This document shows, in pieces, positions 22,998 to 34,039 of a stretch of DNA of 64,000 nt. Within the stretch, counting starts at the first letter, position 1. Every line of letters starts with the position of its first letter. Origin of the DNA: Mytilus californianus (taxonomy: Eukaryota > Mollusca > Bivalvia > Mytilida > Mytilidae); contig NW_026262734.1 in NCBI RefSeq assembly GCF_021869535.1, positions 89,347,285 to 89,411,284 on the forward strand, in the 5' to 3' direction. Under the pieces are notes generated by a model, which ran no database searches, was not told the DNA's origin, and saw only the letters and a program-made list of their open reading frames with translations. Position numbers and translations under genes: made by a program.

Positions 22998-23123
22998 GCA
23001 CGGAATCGCGGTACTCTAAAAATTATACAATGACCGTAATTGACGGTAAAAAAAACTAGAGATCGAAAGGTCATGGAAGATGTATGCTATATGAATTGGT
23101 TTTATGTTTCACTTGATGCAATT
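22998..23123 (+). repeat. Direct repeat of about 125 bp, copy 2
   Basis: Partner of 22542-22666. The DNA between the two copies shows no similarity of its own, so this is either a segmental duplication or two insertions of a short element. Confidence 0.85.
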
Positions 23124-23129
23124 GATTGC

Positions 23130-23940
23130 CAGAGATGCTAATTTTATTCAAGCAAAGCAACTTTGTCAGTGGAAATTTTACACTCAATACTTACACTTAT
23201 ATTGGCAGAAGCTTTTCTTATACATCCTTAAACGTTGAAAATGATATTGTGGTGACTAATGTTGAATGAAACAATATGTTTCCTTTTAAGCTCAACAAAA
23301 GGTCTTTACAAGTTGTTTTTTCTCAAGAACATAAACAGTGTATATGCAAACTGTCTGTCAATGGAATTTGTTTTTGTTGTTGCTACTTTTTTGTAAATGA
23401 TGATTCTATTATCTATACTAATGACAGACCACATCATCGGGTTATCGTCCTTTATATCCTTGTCTGGATCTAAAAATTCACAGAGATTTTTTTTATGTAT
23501 GAAAGTTCAATTTGCTTTTGTTAGTGTTTGTCTGTAGTACAAATCGAACAACAGGAATGGTAAAAGCAAACGCAAAATGTCGATAGTGGCTCCGTAAATA
23601 AACTGGATATGCTATACATGTAATAAAGTATGTGTGCTATTAAGAACGTCTTGTGCTAAATGTTCAAGAATTAAAGCTTTGTCATGCCTTCTGTTTCCGA
23701 TATGAATTGTTATTTAAAGAAAAGGCACCAGCAGCTATGCTATTGAATTTCACTTTATATTTGTAGGATGCTATATACAGCTTGTGTTTTCTTTTCATAG
23801 TTGATGGGTTTCCCTCCGTTTTAGTTTGTGACCCGGTTTTGTTAATCAATTGATGACTATTGAACAGCGGTATACTACTGTTATCTTTATTTGTTAATCG
23901 TTTTAGACTGTAAATAGTTATCAAAGGTACCAGGATTTTA
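23130..23940. other. Non-coding stretch, nothing recognised
   Basis: Open frames of 65-80 codons occur but none is convincing. Confidence 0.4.
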
Positions 23941-23941
23941 A

Positions 23942-24060
23942 TTTAATACGCCAGACGCGCGTTTCGTCTACATAAGACTCATCAGTGACGCTCAGATCAA
24001 AATAGTTATAAAGCCAAACAAGTACAAAGTTGAAGAGCATTGAGGACCCAAAATTGACAT
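23942..24060 (+). repeat. RepC copy
   Basis: The clearest RepC copy: ccagacgcgcgtttcgtcta, then actcatcagtgacgctcaga, then acaaagttgaagagcattga. Confidence 0.9.
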
Positions 24061-24064
24061 ATAA

Positions 24065-25475
24065 ACGCATTTTGGTTCAGTAACCGTTCGTTGGGTTACT
24101 CTCATTATAAGTGTATTCCTAACATCCAATGTTATGTAATGTACAAAAATTAAGGAACTAGATAATTACATAATCTAATAAAATATTTCGTTTTGAAATA
24201 ATTTTAAAATGACATCTATCGGAATTAGAAGTCTTTTTAGTAGTTGTGAATTGCCGTTATTAGTACATGAAACTCTACTTTATAATCCCTTTGACAAAAT
24301 ATGTTTGTTCAGGCAAAATCAATGATGAATTCATAACGTAATTATCAAAATCAATAAACACTTGAAAATTATAAAGGATACTTTCTACACTGCTAGCACT
24401 ATTTTCTGTCAAACATTTCATCATTAACATGCAATAAAAATTCAGAAATTTAACGATATAAAGGAATCACAAAAAAAAAACGAACTTCAAGGAAAATTAA
24501 AACAATTTCATAAAAACTTACAAATTCAAGCGCATTCAATCAACAGAACAAGTAAAAAACAACTATACATTGATTTTATTTATTCTCTTGGACGTTTATT
24601 TTGTCAATTATGCAGTGAGTTCAGCAAGGCATCATGCTAGACAAAGATGTTTTAGGATTGAAGTATTTAATTATTTTGTGGGGTAATGTATTATTTTGAT
24701 AACTTTCATATTTTATAGGATGACTGTATTCAGTTTTGGTAGTCTATCATGATAGTTATGATATCGTTTTTGTACATTAATTAATATTTACTGAGATTGT
24801 TATTGTTATACAATATTCTTTCAAGCATCACAAATAGAACTTTCAAATGAAGTAATTTGACCATCATAGGTTACCATTGATTTTAATATACACCATTGTA
24901 CACGGTTCATAATATATATTAGTAGATAGCATTGTGTATATTGCTTATATTTTCAAAGAAGATTTTTCTTCTTTTTAAACTCCGTCCATTGTTTTAGCAG
25001 GCTTCGATGTTCCTTGTTATATCCCAACAACTTATAATATCAAGGTAGCAGTAGAAAGATATTTCGGTTCTGATATAAACAAATGCTTCATTATCATCCT
25101 ACATTTCCAGTAGTTGATTTAAAATTCACAGACAACTTTATTTTTCTGGTATTTGGCGGTTTCGGTTATGGAACTGTCAATTGTTTGTAGGTATACGACT
25201 TTTCGAAAAATAGTTATCTTTTTAACCAGGTTAAAGTAATTCCAGAAAAAAGAGTACTCTGAAATTGGTTTCATAAGTTGATAAGTTAATATTTATATTT
25301 ACTTGCCAATTTCCATTCAGTAATAAGTTAGTACATATGTTTGATAACTGTAAAATAGCCGTAAATTCATTTTCGATACACGTACAAATGTATTTGATTG
25401 TGTCTCTTTATTTGGTCGTCACTGAGAAGTTATATGAAGACAAAATGCCAGTCTGACGTACTAAAAAGTAAAATA
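24065..25475. other. Non-coding stretch upstream of the lectin exons
   Basis: The first exon of the lectin gene (with a signal peptide) might be expected here or further upstream, but I found no ATG with a hydrophobic run ending in a phase-1 donor. Confidence 0.4.
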
Positions 25476-25479
25476 ATAA

Positions 25480-25655
25480 AAATACCGAACACCAAGAAAA
25501 TTTCATATCGGAAAGTCTCTGATCAAATTGCAAAATGAAAAGCTCAAGCACATCAAACGAATGAAAACCAACTGTCATATTCCTGACTTGGTACAGGCAT
25601 TTCCTTATGTAGAAAATGGTATATTAAACCCGGTATTATAACAACTAAACATCTC
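25480..25655 (+). repeat. RepD dispersed repeat
   Basis: Contains tcggaaagtctctgatcaaa, cctgacttggtacaggcatt and ccttatgtagaaaatggt. A second copy lies at 38.20-38.38 kb. Both copies sit within about 200 bp upstream of an exon of the lectin/PAN gene. Confidence 0.75.
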
Positions 25656-25843
25656 ACTTGTATGACAATTATACAATTGGTATATCTGATGAGTTTCGTC
25701 TGTTTTCATAGAAATCTGTTCAAAATTTTTATCAATTAGCAACTAATATAAAATGCCTTCCATTTAGTTAATAAAGGTATTTTTTTATTATTTAGTCAAT
25801 CATTGTGTATACGTATCATGTTTATGTGCCTGTTTTGTTTCAG

Positions 25844-26107
25844 CTTTTGCAGATGCAAATATCGCATTAAAGAAACCTACAAAGCTTTCCTCTATATATG
25901 ATCCCAAAATTCGTGAAGGGCTGGATTATATGTGTTGCAACTCTACATATGCTGTTGATGGAGATAGGTCAGGAACACCGGTCAATAACAATTATGTTTG
26001 TGCGCATTCAGACAAGGGAGTTAATGAGATGTCGTGGTGGGCTGTCGACCTTCAGAATGTTTATGCCATTACTGGTGTAGATATCTTTGGACGAACAGAT
26101 TGTTGCC
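25844..26107 (+). CDS. F-type lectin (fucolectin-like) domain, N-terminal half: exon
   Basis: F-type lectins bind fucose-containing glycans and act as secreted recognition molecules in mollusc immunity. After a good acceptor (tgttttgtttcag) the frame reads NIALKKPTKLSS, then AVDG, CAHSD, SWWAVDLQNVYAITGVDI and GRTDCC, the usual order of the first half of the fold, including the adjacent Cys pair. The donor is gtgagt at 26108. The exon starts and ends in phase 1 and continues in the exon at 28486. The sugar-binding signature of the family is a His, then Arg-x-Asp-x4-Arg/Lys; the His (in CAH) and Arg-Thr-Asp are visible here. No signal peptide is in this exon, so an upstream exon must exist if the gene is intact. 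Confidence 0.88.
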
Positions 26108-26151
26108 GTGAGTGTTAATTTGTTCTCTATATTACCATGTTATACATTATA

Positions 26152-26402
26152 AATTGGTGGTTAACGCCACTTTCAACACTATTGTGCTATTCCGTGGCTT
26201 TCAGTTTTTATTGGTGGAGGAAACCGGAGTATCGGAGAAAACTAGGGAACTGCGGTTGGAAAACTGACAATCAAGCAATTCAGATTTGAATCGAGTGCAC
26301 CTGCCCGTGCGGGACTTCATCTCGAAACATCAGTGTAGACAAGTTAGTGATACCATGATAGCAGTTCGACTACTTGGACCACTCAGCCACCAAGGCCCCT
26401 GC
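26152..26402 (-). mobile_element. Complete tRNA-derived SINE in the lectin intron
   Basis: On the minus strand it begins ggggccttggtggctgagtg, which resembles the A box of a Leu/Ser-type tRNA. A gattcaaatc B-box-like stretch follows, then the body with ccaataaaaactgaaagcc, ending gtggcgttaaccaccaatt. It is the most complete of four pieces in this window and lies 45 bp downstream of the exon donor. Confidence 0.8.
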
Positions 26403-26404
26403 AT

Positions 26405-26895
26405 TATACAAATAAAGCACGTGATATTAATATCAAATGTGTATGTCTGTGTTTCGATTAAGCTGAAAATACGCGAAAAGCGAATACATGAGTCTGTAAA
26501 ACCTCAATAATCTGACGATTTTTTTAGCTTTTAAAAATTGCATGCTAATAAATGTACCATGTGATATTCATAAGTTTCGATGACTGGCTATTGGTATTAA
26601 TAATAACTTAAAATCCTTGGACCAATTGTTATGAAACATAATATTTAGAAATCAAACAAATCTAAAAATTATATATTTATTAGAAAAAAAGTTCAAAGGT
26701 ATGAGGGTGCTTTCAAGGCTGAAACATTTTAAATTTAACGACCGCCAAAATACAAATTATAACTGAAAGTAGATTTCTAACAGTAGTGTTGACGTTAAAT
26801 GTTAAAAATTACGATATGCCTCATATATATGATTTAGTCATTAAAGAGGGGACTATATATAGTACGTTTGAAAATTATTTCATTATATATTTTAG
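26405..26895. other. Intron sequence, nothing recognised
   Basis: Non-coding, within the presumed lectin intron. Confidence 0.4.
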
Positions 26896-26899
26896 AAAA

Positions 26900-27060
26900 A
26901 AAATCGTAAAATAAAAGAGAGGCTAAATATACCAAAAGGACATTCAAACTCATAAGTCGAAAATATACTGAACTAAATAAGAAAACACCATGGTAAAAAA
27001 AGACCAAAAGACAAACAACAGTAAACAAACACCATAGAAAACTAAAGACTGAACAACTGT
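26900..27060 (+). repeat. RepB, partial copy
   Basis: Shows aaaagagaggctaaatatac, attcaaactcataagtcgaa and gaaaactaaagactgaacaa in RepB order. Confidence 0.65.
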
Positions 27061-27064
27061 ACTT

Positions 27065-27835
27065 ATGTACACAGCTAATGTAGCCTGAAAAGAAAGTTTA
27101 TTTCGCATTATTTAGCTAATAAGTAATTATAAAATTTAAGAATGCAGGGTATTCTGACATTATCATAAGCCTTTGTATGCTGAAATCATGGTCCTCGTTG
27201 ATGGAAAGAATCATATAGAAAGCACAGAAATTATTGTAAAAACAATTAGATTTCAGCAAAATTACAGTTGACAACGTTATCCCCACTAACTTGAAAAAAA
27301 ATTAGAATAAATGTATGCCTTAAGCATCTTTTTGTGTTAACGCCCCGCGTACATTATCTCGTAGAATGCAAGTTGATGGTAACTGCATGTATATCTACAC
27401 CAAGTTTCAAAATCATTTGATAAATTTGAGTTAAAACAAACAAGCATAGGTACTTAAACGAATATGTCCTTTTTCACAAGTCTTAACCTTGCCTTATATG
27501 TTATGTGTATAATGTGTTTGGGCGTTTTACTTATTTTCTTGAATTTCTCGAAATATACATAATGTTTGTAAGGGAAAGATAATTTAATAAAATGTTTGCT
27601 TGATAAACGATATTGCTGTAGTGTGAAATACCACTCTTTCATCAAACTACAATAATATAATAATTATTGTCTCTTCTCTGTATCCGTATATTTGTTTAAT
27701 GTTCAATACTCCGTTTAAATTATAATCTAATTTTATATGCTTAATTCTGTTGGATGTATATACTTTTATTTTATCGGCGAAAATTAAAAGTCGAAACAAG
27801 ACTATAACATGAAGATGATTGATGATATTGAAACA
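27065..27835. other. Intron sequence, nothing recognised
   Basis: AT-rich DNA. Minus-strand frames here show no family motif. Confidence 0.4.
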
Positions 27836-27837
27836 AC

Positions 27838-28345
27838 AAATTTTACTGCACCAGATGCGTAATTCGACAACTAATGTATCTTCAGTTATGCTTGAATCCA
27901 AAATATTTATAAGTCCAAAACCTGATACGTTGAAGAGATGAAAAACCCAAAACAAACCAAAAGTAAAGCCAAACCCGGACAAGAAATCAGATCTTGCACG
28001 AGGAAGATACATTAACAAATCTGTAATCATTTCGAAATTTATTGTTTATCAACAAATTGAAATCAAACAAAATCCGTATTTCTATGCCAGTACCGACGTA
28101 CTGGCTTCTGTGCGGATGATACCCTAAGGAATAAGAGTCCACCAGCAGAGGTATCGACCCAGTTGATAGTAGTAATAAAATAAATGATACCAATTTTACA
28201 GCACCATATGCTCATTTCGACAACTAATATTCAACAGTTTTGCTCAAGGCCAAACTATCTGAAATTTTAAAACCTCAACTAACGTTGAAGAGCTGATAAA
28301 ACCAAAAAGCACCAGAAGTAAAGCCAACCCCCTATTAGTAAAACC
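27838..28345 (+). repeat. Two diverged RepC copies around another dispersed repeat
   Basis: RepC-like sequence at 27838-27990 (gcaccagatgcgtaattcga, then acctgatacgttgaagag) and again at 28190-28345 flanks a block with gatgataccctaaggaataa and gaggtatcgacccagttgat. The middle block resembles 16800-16905. The result is a nested repeat cluster in the intron between the two lectin exons. Confidence 0.6.
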
Positions 28346-28485
28346 TTACAGAAAACTGGAAATTGATAAAAATGACCCAATCACATATCTTTCTGTGTGA
28401 ATATTTGGCCAGTGTTGAGGCAATTATATAATAGCATTTCAATTTTGATAACAAAGTCAATCTTAATTTGCAATTATATTCTCAG

Positions 28486-28740
28486 CTGAAGATCTCGCTA
28501 ACTTTGATGTTGAAATTATTTTGCCAACATGTACATGTAGTCTTTGGCATTGGAATAATTTAGAGAAAGGAGATAAAATTAATTGTCACTACCAGGAATC
28601 AGAAAGTCAGAGAATCGCGGTTACCTGCCCTCCTAACACTACAGGAAGGTATGTCAGGATTAAACGTCGTGATACGTTAGGCTTGGTCATTTGTGAAGTA
28701 GAAGTGTATGGAAATCCAAAAAACAGCCTTAATGAATCAG
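28486..28740 (+). CDS. F-type lectin domain, C-terminal half: exon
   Basis: After the acceptor attatattctcag the frame gives ANFDVEI, cysteines at CTCS and INCHY, then TGRYVRIKRRD and GLVICEVEVYGNP. GRYV and the closing CEVEVYG are the standard end of the F-type lectin fold. Start and end are phase 1 (donor gtacgg at 28741), matching the exon at 25844. Spliced together, Arg-Thr-Asp-Cys-Cys is followed by Pro-Glu-Asp, so the last basic residue of the sugar-binding signature appears to be Asp. The tail NPKNSLNESG continues into a further exon. Confidence 0.88.
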
Positions 28741-28744
28741 GTAC

Positions 28745-29190
28745 GGTAATTGACTTAATTTATAGTTAATCTTTATTTTGATAAGTAGTTGGAAGAATGT
28801 CATCTACTTAAAGTAAGCACCTTTAAAAAGTATGTTCAATGACAAGTCGAAATAGAAAGTACGGGTAAGGTGACACGGGTTTATATAATTGTACAATTTT
28901 AAAACCAATTGATCAAAAGCTGTTTTACTAGGATGGAGGTAAATACAGAAAAGTGATTAGGACGCACGAAATTTATTAAATGTTAGTTTAATTCATTTAT
29001 TACAAACAAGCTACATATTCAGATCGTGCGTGACACAATTGGGTTGCCAAAGCAAAGTCGTAGTCGTTGGTATATAATGTCCTTTTCAACAGAAAATACT
29101 AACCAGCAACACCCAAATCCTCAAGAAATATGGTATACACACAAACAAAAATCAAATAGAACAAAACATGATCAATGTAGCCCAGCTTTG
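28745..29190. other. Intron sequence, nothing recognised
   Basis: Non-coding DNA downstream of the second lectin exon. Confidence 0.4.
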
Positions 29191-29194
29191 GACA

Positions 29195-29410
29195 GGCACA
29201 CAATGTTGTAGGGTTAATCATCTAACCACGGTCGTCTCATCTAGAGAAGGATCTACTAACCTTTCGGAGAATCTGCGATTACAACCGTTATTTTTGGGGG
29301 TTAGTATTACTCGGTTGTTTGCTTTCTATGTTGTTTTTCTATGGACTATTGTTTGTCTTTTCGTCGTTTTTTGTTTGATGATATTTTTTTGTTAGTTTTT
29401 CTTCGACGTG
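29195..29410 (-). repeat. RepB, diverged inverted copy
   Basis: Shows ttggacaggcacacaatgtt, then a ggatctactaacctttcgga segment and tttgtctttt in the reverse RepB order. Similarity is moderate. Confidence 0.55.
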
Positions 29411-29414
29411 AAAG

Positions 29415-29930
29415 AATAACATCGCAACCAACACAGACAAGCGAGGATTGTTCTTTGAAGCTCTCTTATTACCTCGTATTAAGTCATATCTATTTTGATT
29501 GATTTACGTTCATTGACTAATATGTCATACATGGTCAGGATAAGAACAAATTACCAATTATGACAATAAGTAGGTCTTGTAATAAGGGGATGATTTGAGG
29601 ACAATTCACCATTGAGTTGTTGCAAGGGTTCCTAATAATATGCAAAGAGCGTGGGATTTTCTTTTTACACGAGGCGTCTGATGTAACGTCCCATTCAGAC
29701 TGGATATGGCTTGAAATGTATATTTTTCACACAACTAAACTGACGCCTAGGTTTGGCAAGAGTTTTACTGCCGGTCGCACAAACACCTAGAGATGACCAT
29801 ATTTCTATACCCTAGTCAACCCATGGGGTCAGTTTAGATACGTATCTATCGAACAGAAAGGGATAATTTAAAGGAGGTGTAGGTAAGGTAAAGTGAAACA
29901 ACAACGCAACGACAGAAACCAAACTACATC
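29415..29930. other. Intron or intergenic sequence, nothing recognised
   Basis: No gene or repeat with clear relatives in the window. Confidence 0.4.
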
Positions 29931-29934
29931 AAAC

Positions 29935-30720
29935 TATGGAACGCCAAAACTCTCTTGTTATGCCCATTTTCATTATATGATGTACGTTTACCTTTATATG
30001 ATGTACACTTCTCATTATATGATATGCAAACACCTTTATATGATGTGCAAATGTCTTTATATGATGTGCAAATATACAGTGTACTAACATGATGTGCAAG
30101 TATACTTATATGATGTGCAAATATACTTATATGATAAACAAATATACTTACATGATACACAAATATACTAATATTATGTGCAAATATACTAATATTATGT
30201 GCAAATATACTAATGTTATGTGCAAATATCCTAATATTATGTGCAAATAACCTTATATGATGTGAAAATATATTTTATATTATGTGCAAATATCCCTATA
30301 TGATGTGTTAATATACTTATATGATATGATTCCCTTATATTACGCGCAAACATGTTTAGATGATGAGGTTGTGTCATTATATTATGTGCTTGTAACCTTA
30401 TATGATGTGGTTCGGGGTACTTCATTGTATTATGTCAAAACGTCCTTATATGATGTCATTTAATCGTTGTTGTTCTCAATGAACATGATTACGATTAGTA
30501 CGAATACTGTCTACGTCATAACTGATTCCTATCTGCTTCTCCGGAATTACTATAAACCCGGCTCAAATCTGAAGCTATCGTTTGAAAAATGGTTAAGATT
30601 TTTAAAGAGATAAACATTGGCACGTTGGTACCTTTTAAAAATGAAAAAATCGCATCTTATATAATTGTTGGAAAATTGTCAAATATGAATTGCAAAGTTT
30701 AGTTTTAATCGATGGGTCTA
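29935..30720 (+). repeat. RepF, left copy: minisatellite-bearing dispersed element
   Basis: Starts at ggaacgccaaaactctcttg, then gttatgcccattttcattat. About 20 imperfect units of 20-24 bp follow (consensus near atatgatgtgcaaatatact) to about 30460. A unique 3' part follows, with gtctacgtcataactgattc, aaacccggctcaaatct and attggcacgttggtaccttt. The whole is repeated in reverse at 35610-36285. It has no coding capacity. The plan of fixed ends around a tandem array is like that of non-autonomous Helitron-related elements described in bivalves, but the ends here were not matched to those. Confidence 0.8.
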
Positions 30721-30860
30721 CAATAATGAACATACGGTTAAAGTTATCAAAAATGGTTGTGGATTGAGCACCTGCAGTTCAAATATTTGATTTACCAGAG
30801 GATATTATGCATTATTTTTAATGCCATTTTATTATTTCTGATCTAGCAGCTCTATCATAG

Positions 30861-31009
30861 TATCAGCTTCCGAAAGTGCAATTTATGGAAAAAATGCGAC
30901 AGTGGATTTAACAAAAATCAACTTTTCAAACATTTCGGAGGAAGATTTAGATCCATCAAAAAAGGAGATAGTTGAAGAACTTTCAGTACTACCGTACTAT
31001 TTCGAGGCG
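30861..31009 (+). CDS. Possible exon of the lectin gene (acidic linker)
   Basis: After ctctatcatag a frame in the same phase as the lectin exon end (phase 1) gives VSASESAIYGKNATV, then LTKINFSNISEEDLDPSKKE and VEELSVLPYYFEA, with one NXT and one NXS glycosylation site. It has no domain that I recognise and reads like an extracellular linker. A donor (gtcagt at 31010) would give phase 0, which does not fit the PAN exon, and a SINE begins exactly at this point. The exon may therefore be truncated by the SINE, or may not be used. Confidence 0.35.
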
Positions 31010-31208
31010 GTCAGTTTATTTTGGTGGAGGAAGCCGTTGTGCCCGGAGGGAAGCACTTACCTTCGGTAGGAAAACTAACATGACAATTCTAGTCAATTAA
31101 GATTAGAGTCGAGCTTACCTGCTTTCTTGTGCGGGATTCAAGCTCACAACCTAAGTGTTTACAGGCTAGTGATACAGTAGTTAGACTACTTAGAACCCTC
31201 GGTCCTGG
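31006..31208 (-). mobile_element. tRNA-derived SINE, 3' truncated
   Basis: Same family as 26152-26402, starting ggcggtcagtttattttggt on the plus strand and reaching the head-like ctacttagaaccctcggtcc. The SINE tail is missing on the exon side, so its boundary coincides with the end of the coding-like sequence. Confidence 0.7.
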
Positions 31209-31214
31209 CATGTT

Positions 31215-32340
31215 TTTTTTTTAAATTTTGATTCCAAATTTCTGGCAAAAGGACATTATTTGTTTAAGAAAGGAAGCAAACAAAATAGTTTGTTTCCATT
31301 GAAAATGTTTTTCCCATTTAGAGGCAGTTTCTTCTCAAAGAAGTTGATACATGAATTTCAAGTATGTTCATTTTTTTTTTTAATTTTGCCTTCCAGATTA
31401 TTTCAGCTTTTGATTTTAGCATTTTACATAGAACAGTTATTTAACTATCTTTTTTAATGAGGTAACAACTGCCAACAAAATCACTGACATTGTTTAACCT
31501 TAATATATCAGAAATATATCTATTCGTATAATTTGGGATATATATATATATTAAAAATGGGATAAAAAATTAAAGAAATGAATAAAATTTTTCTTCTGAT
31601 TAGGGGTACACTGTAAATTAATACATCCTGCTTGGGGCACACTGATTAAAACGACCACACCTTGTCAGAGAGTAATAAAATTTTAACTACATCCATTGAA
31701 AATTACAACAGCCTGTAAAACTTAAATTACAAGGCCTTTTGAATTCACTAGATCAGTAATACACGAGTTTAAGAAATATAGGGTTTTCTTTTTACCTGTA
31801 AAACACAATTGTATTAATATAATTAAACCGTATTAAAGTGCTTCTTGTATGCCAAGTCTTTAATTTTGACAAAACATATTTAAATTTAATTAAAATAAAT
31901 TTCTACTGCATTTTGGAAGACATTTCCTTTTTTAAAAGGTTATCAAGGATTGCTATGAAAGCTTTATTATTATTATTATTATATTAAACTCTTGGTTTTA
32001 CAAGACATAAAACATTTATTACGTTGCTTTATATACTATTTTATATATATTTTCATTTTTGATAAAAAAAAAATTTGAATAACATTTAAGATATTTGAAT
32101 AATGGTTGAAAGTTCTGGTATTTTTTATGTACATAAAGCAATGTGAACATGATATCATGTATATAAAAATTCATTGATGAAAACTTAATTTATTACATTA
32201 TATATTTTTAATCCAACCAGAAATTACTTTCTTTGATCATCTTGTTTTTATTTTTAAATTTTTTTTAAATGTGATTTACATTGTATATATATATATGTGT
32301 GTATTTATTACAGTTCCTAAATTGATGAAATACAATAGAT
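31215..32340. other. AT-rich intron or intergenic sequence
   Basis: Contains an (AT)n run at about 31539-31552 and a (TTA)n run at about 31966-31983. Nothing else was recognised. Confidence 0.45.
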
Positions 32341-32344
32341 AGAT

Positions 32345-32642
32345 ACAAAAAACAGGTCTAGGCTGGTTAAGACTTGGTCGAGTATGGTTCAGACTAGGTC
32401 AAGTATGGTTCAGACTAGGTCTAGCATGGTTCAGACTTGGTCGAGAATGGTTAAGACTATGTCGAGTATGGTTCAGACTCATATAAAATGGTTTAGTACT
32501 GGTCGAGTAAACGTCGAGTACAAGTTCAGACTGTTAAGTATGCTTCAGACTACATGTGAGTAATATCAAGTAAATTTCAGACCAATTTAGACTTGTCGAG
32601 TAATAATCAGTACAGTCGAGTACAGATATAGGCCATTTCAGA
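32345..32642. repeat. Decaying minisatellite, unit about 21-22 bp
   Basis: The unit tatggttcagactaggtcga is well kept for about six copies (32360-32485). It then becomes shorter and more diverged through agttcagactgttaagta and cttcagactacatg to a last gccatttcagactt. Confidence 0.8.
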
Positions 32643-32644
32643 CT

Positions 32645-33555
32645 TTTACTGGTTTGTAGTGCTATTAATAGTAAATGGTAACCGTTGAACAGGGTCTACT
32701 CATCATTAATCAAACAGAGTTTTCAAACATTAATTTAGCTTTCCTGTTTCAGTGAAGAGGATTTGTTAAAATTGACCTGTCCAATTCAAAGATTGACTCA
32801 GTTGGTATTATTTTTTCAAATCGGAACTGAACGGTCTTTTTTTGTAGGACTTTCAATACATTTTTCTTGCAAAGTATTATTAAAAATGGCTGTATATGCT
32901 CGTCACTAAGAATACGTTAATAGATTCAGAACAGAAGGTGAAAATGAGAATTTTACGGACGACGCATGATTAATGACCAGAAACATCACATGGTTTTACA
33001 GGGCTGCATGACAATAAAAGTTACTGACGGAAAACTGAACTTAATTTTTTAAAAAAGACATGATTAACATCATCAATCCCCAAGCTTTACTAAGTACGGA
33101 GCCTTGTTGGTCTAGAGATGTTAAGTCCAGCGCTTGAGATGTAAAGGAAATTTACAACTACACCTCTGGACATTATATCTAAATTGCTTGACTTTAAATC
33201 TATAGTGCTTAGTTTTACTTCTGAAGGGCTTCACTTTAAAAAAAAAAACAAACACAAAACACAACTCTCTATGTGTATGAGTCCAACAGGCTTCAGTAAA
33301 CAATACATGAATGCAGTTTTTTTTATGTTCATTTAAACACCAATCTGATTAAAATACAGATCTTGTGTTTCCAAGTTTTGCTGAGAAGAATCTAAAAACA
33401 CACCATTCTATTTTCTGTTTAAAAATTAATTGGGATTCTCGGTTTTGTCGGATTGATACACACCAGCAAACATTTAAAGGCGGATATTTCTTTGGCTGAT
33501 GTAATAATCACCAGAACAGAATGTAAAATGAAGTCGTATCGACTCCTTGTATGTA
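32645..33555. other. Non-coding stretch
   Basis: Nothing recognised apart from an A run at about 33239-33248. Confidence 0.4.
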
Positions 33556-33559
33556 ACGG

Positions 33560-33660
33560 TGCATTACATTTGCGCACATTGCCATCACATTTAGGCGCAA
33601 GAATCATTACGTTTATGCGCAGCTTTTGATTACATTTGCACGCATTCTTTTACATGTAAA
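33560..33660. repeat. Short array of about four units with an acatttgcgca core
   Basis: Loose units of about 26-28 bp: gcattacatttgcgcacat, atcacatttaggcgcaagaa, attacgtttatgcgcagctt and attacatttgcacgcattc. Confidence 0.6.
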
Positions 33661-33914
33661 CTCAGATAAACACAGGTAGATTATACTTATTTATTTATTA
33701 AACTATCAATTTCTAGTATGATAAGTTTGTTTTCTTGTGCACAACCACTTAGGCCTGGAAATATATACAAATAGAAATGTAAAAATATGGTAAATTTAAA
33801 GATTTAAGGAATGATTTTACATGTCGGAACGTGCACAAAAGTTTATGGATGAGTTGAATGAAATTGCTCATTGCAGTGAGTATGGAATGATTCCGGACCG
33901 TTTGTAGTATATAT

Positions 33915-34035
33915 AAAAAAGACGATTTGGTATGATTGCCAATGACAATGAATGAGACAACTCTTCACAGGAGACCAAATGCCACAGAAATTAACAACTA
34001 TAGGTCACCGTACGGCCTGGATTCTGCTGACATTA
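33915..34035 (+). repeat. RepA, 5' part
   Basis: Contains gatttggtatgattgccaat, caaatgccacagaaattaac and aactataggtcaccgtacgg. The following DNA does not continue RepA. Confidence 0.8.
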
Positions 34036-34039
34036 GTGA

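Noticed and set aside
29960..30450. Open frames rich in Tyr/Met/His/Cys (YMMCKYTYMMCKCTY-type) as a repetitive protein
   Set aside because: They are translations of a 20-24-bp DNA repeat and occur on both strands and in several frames. The inverted copy at 35.9-36.2 kb shows the same effect.
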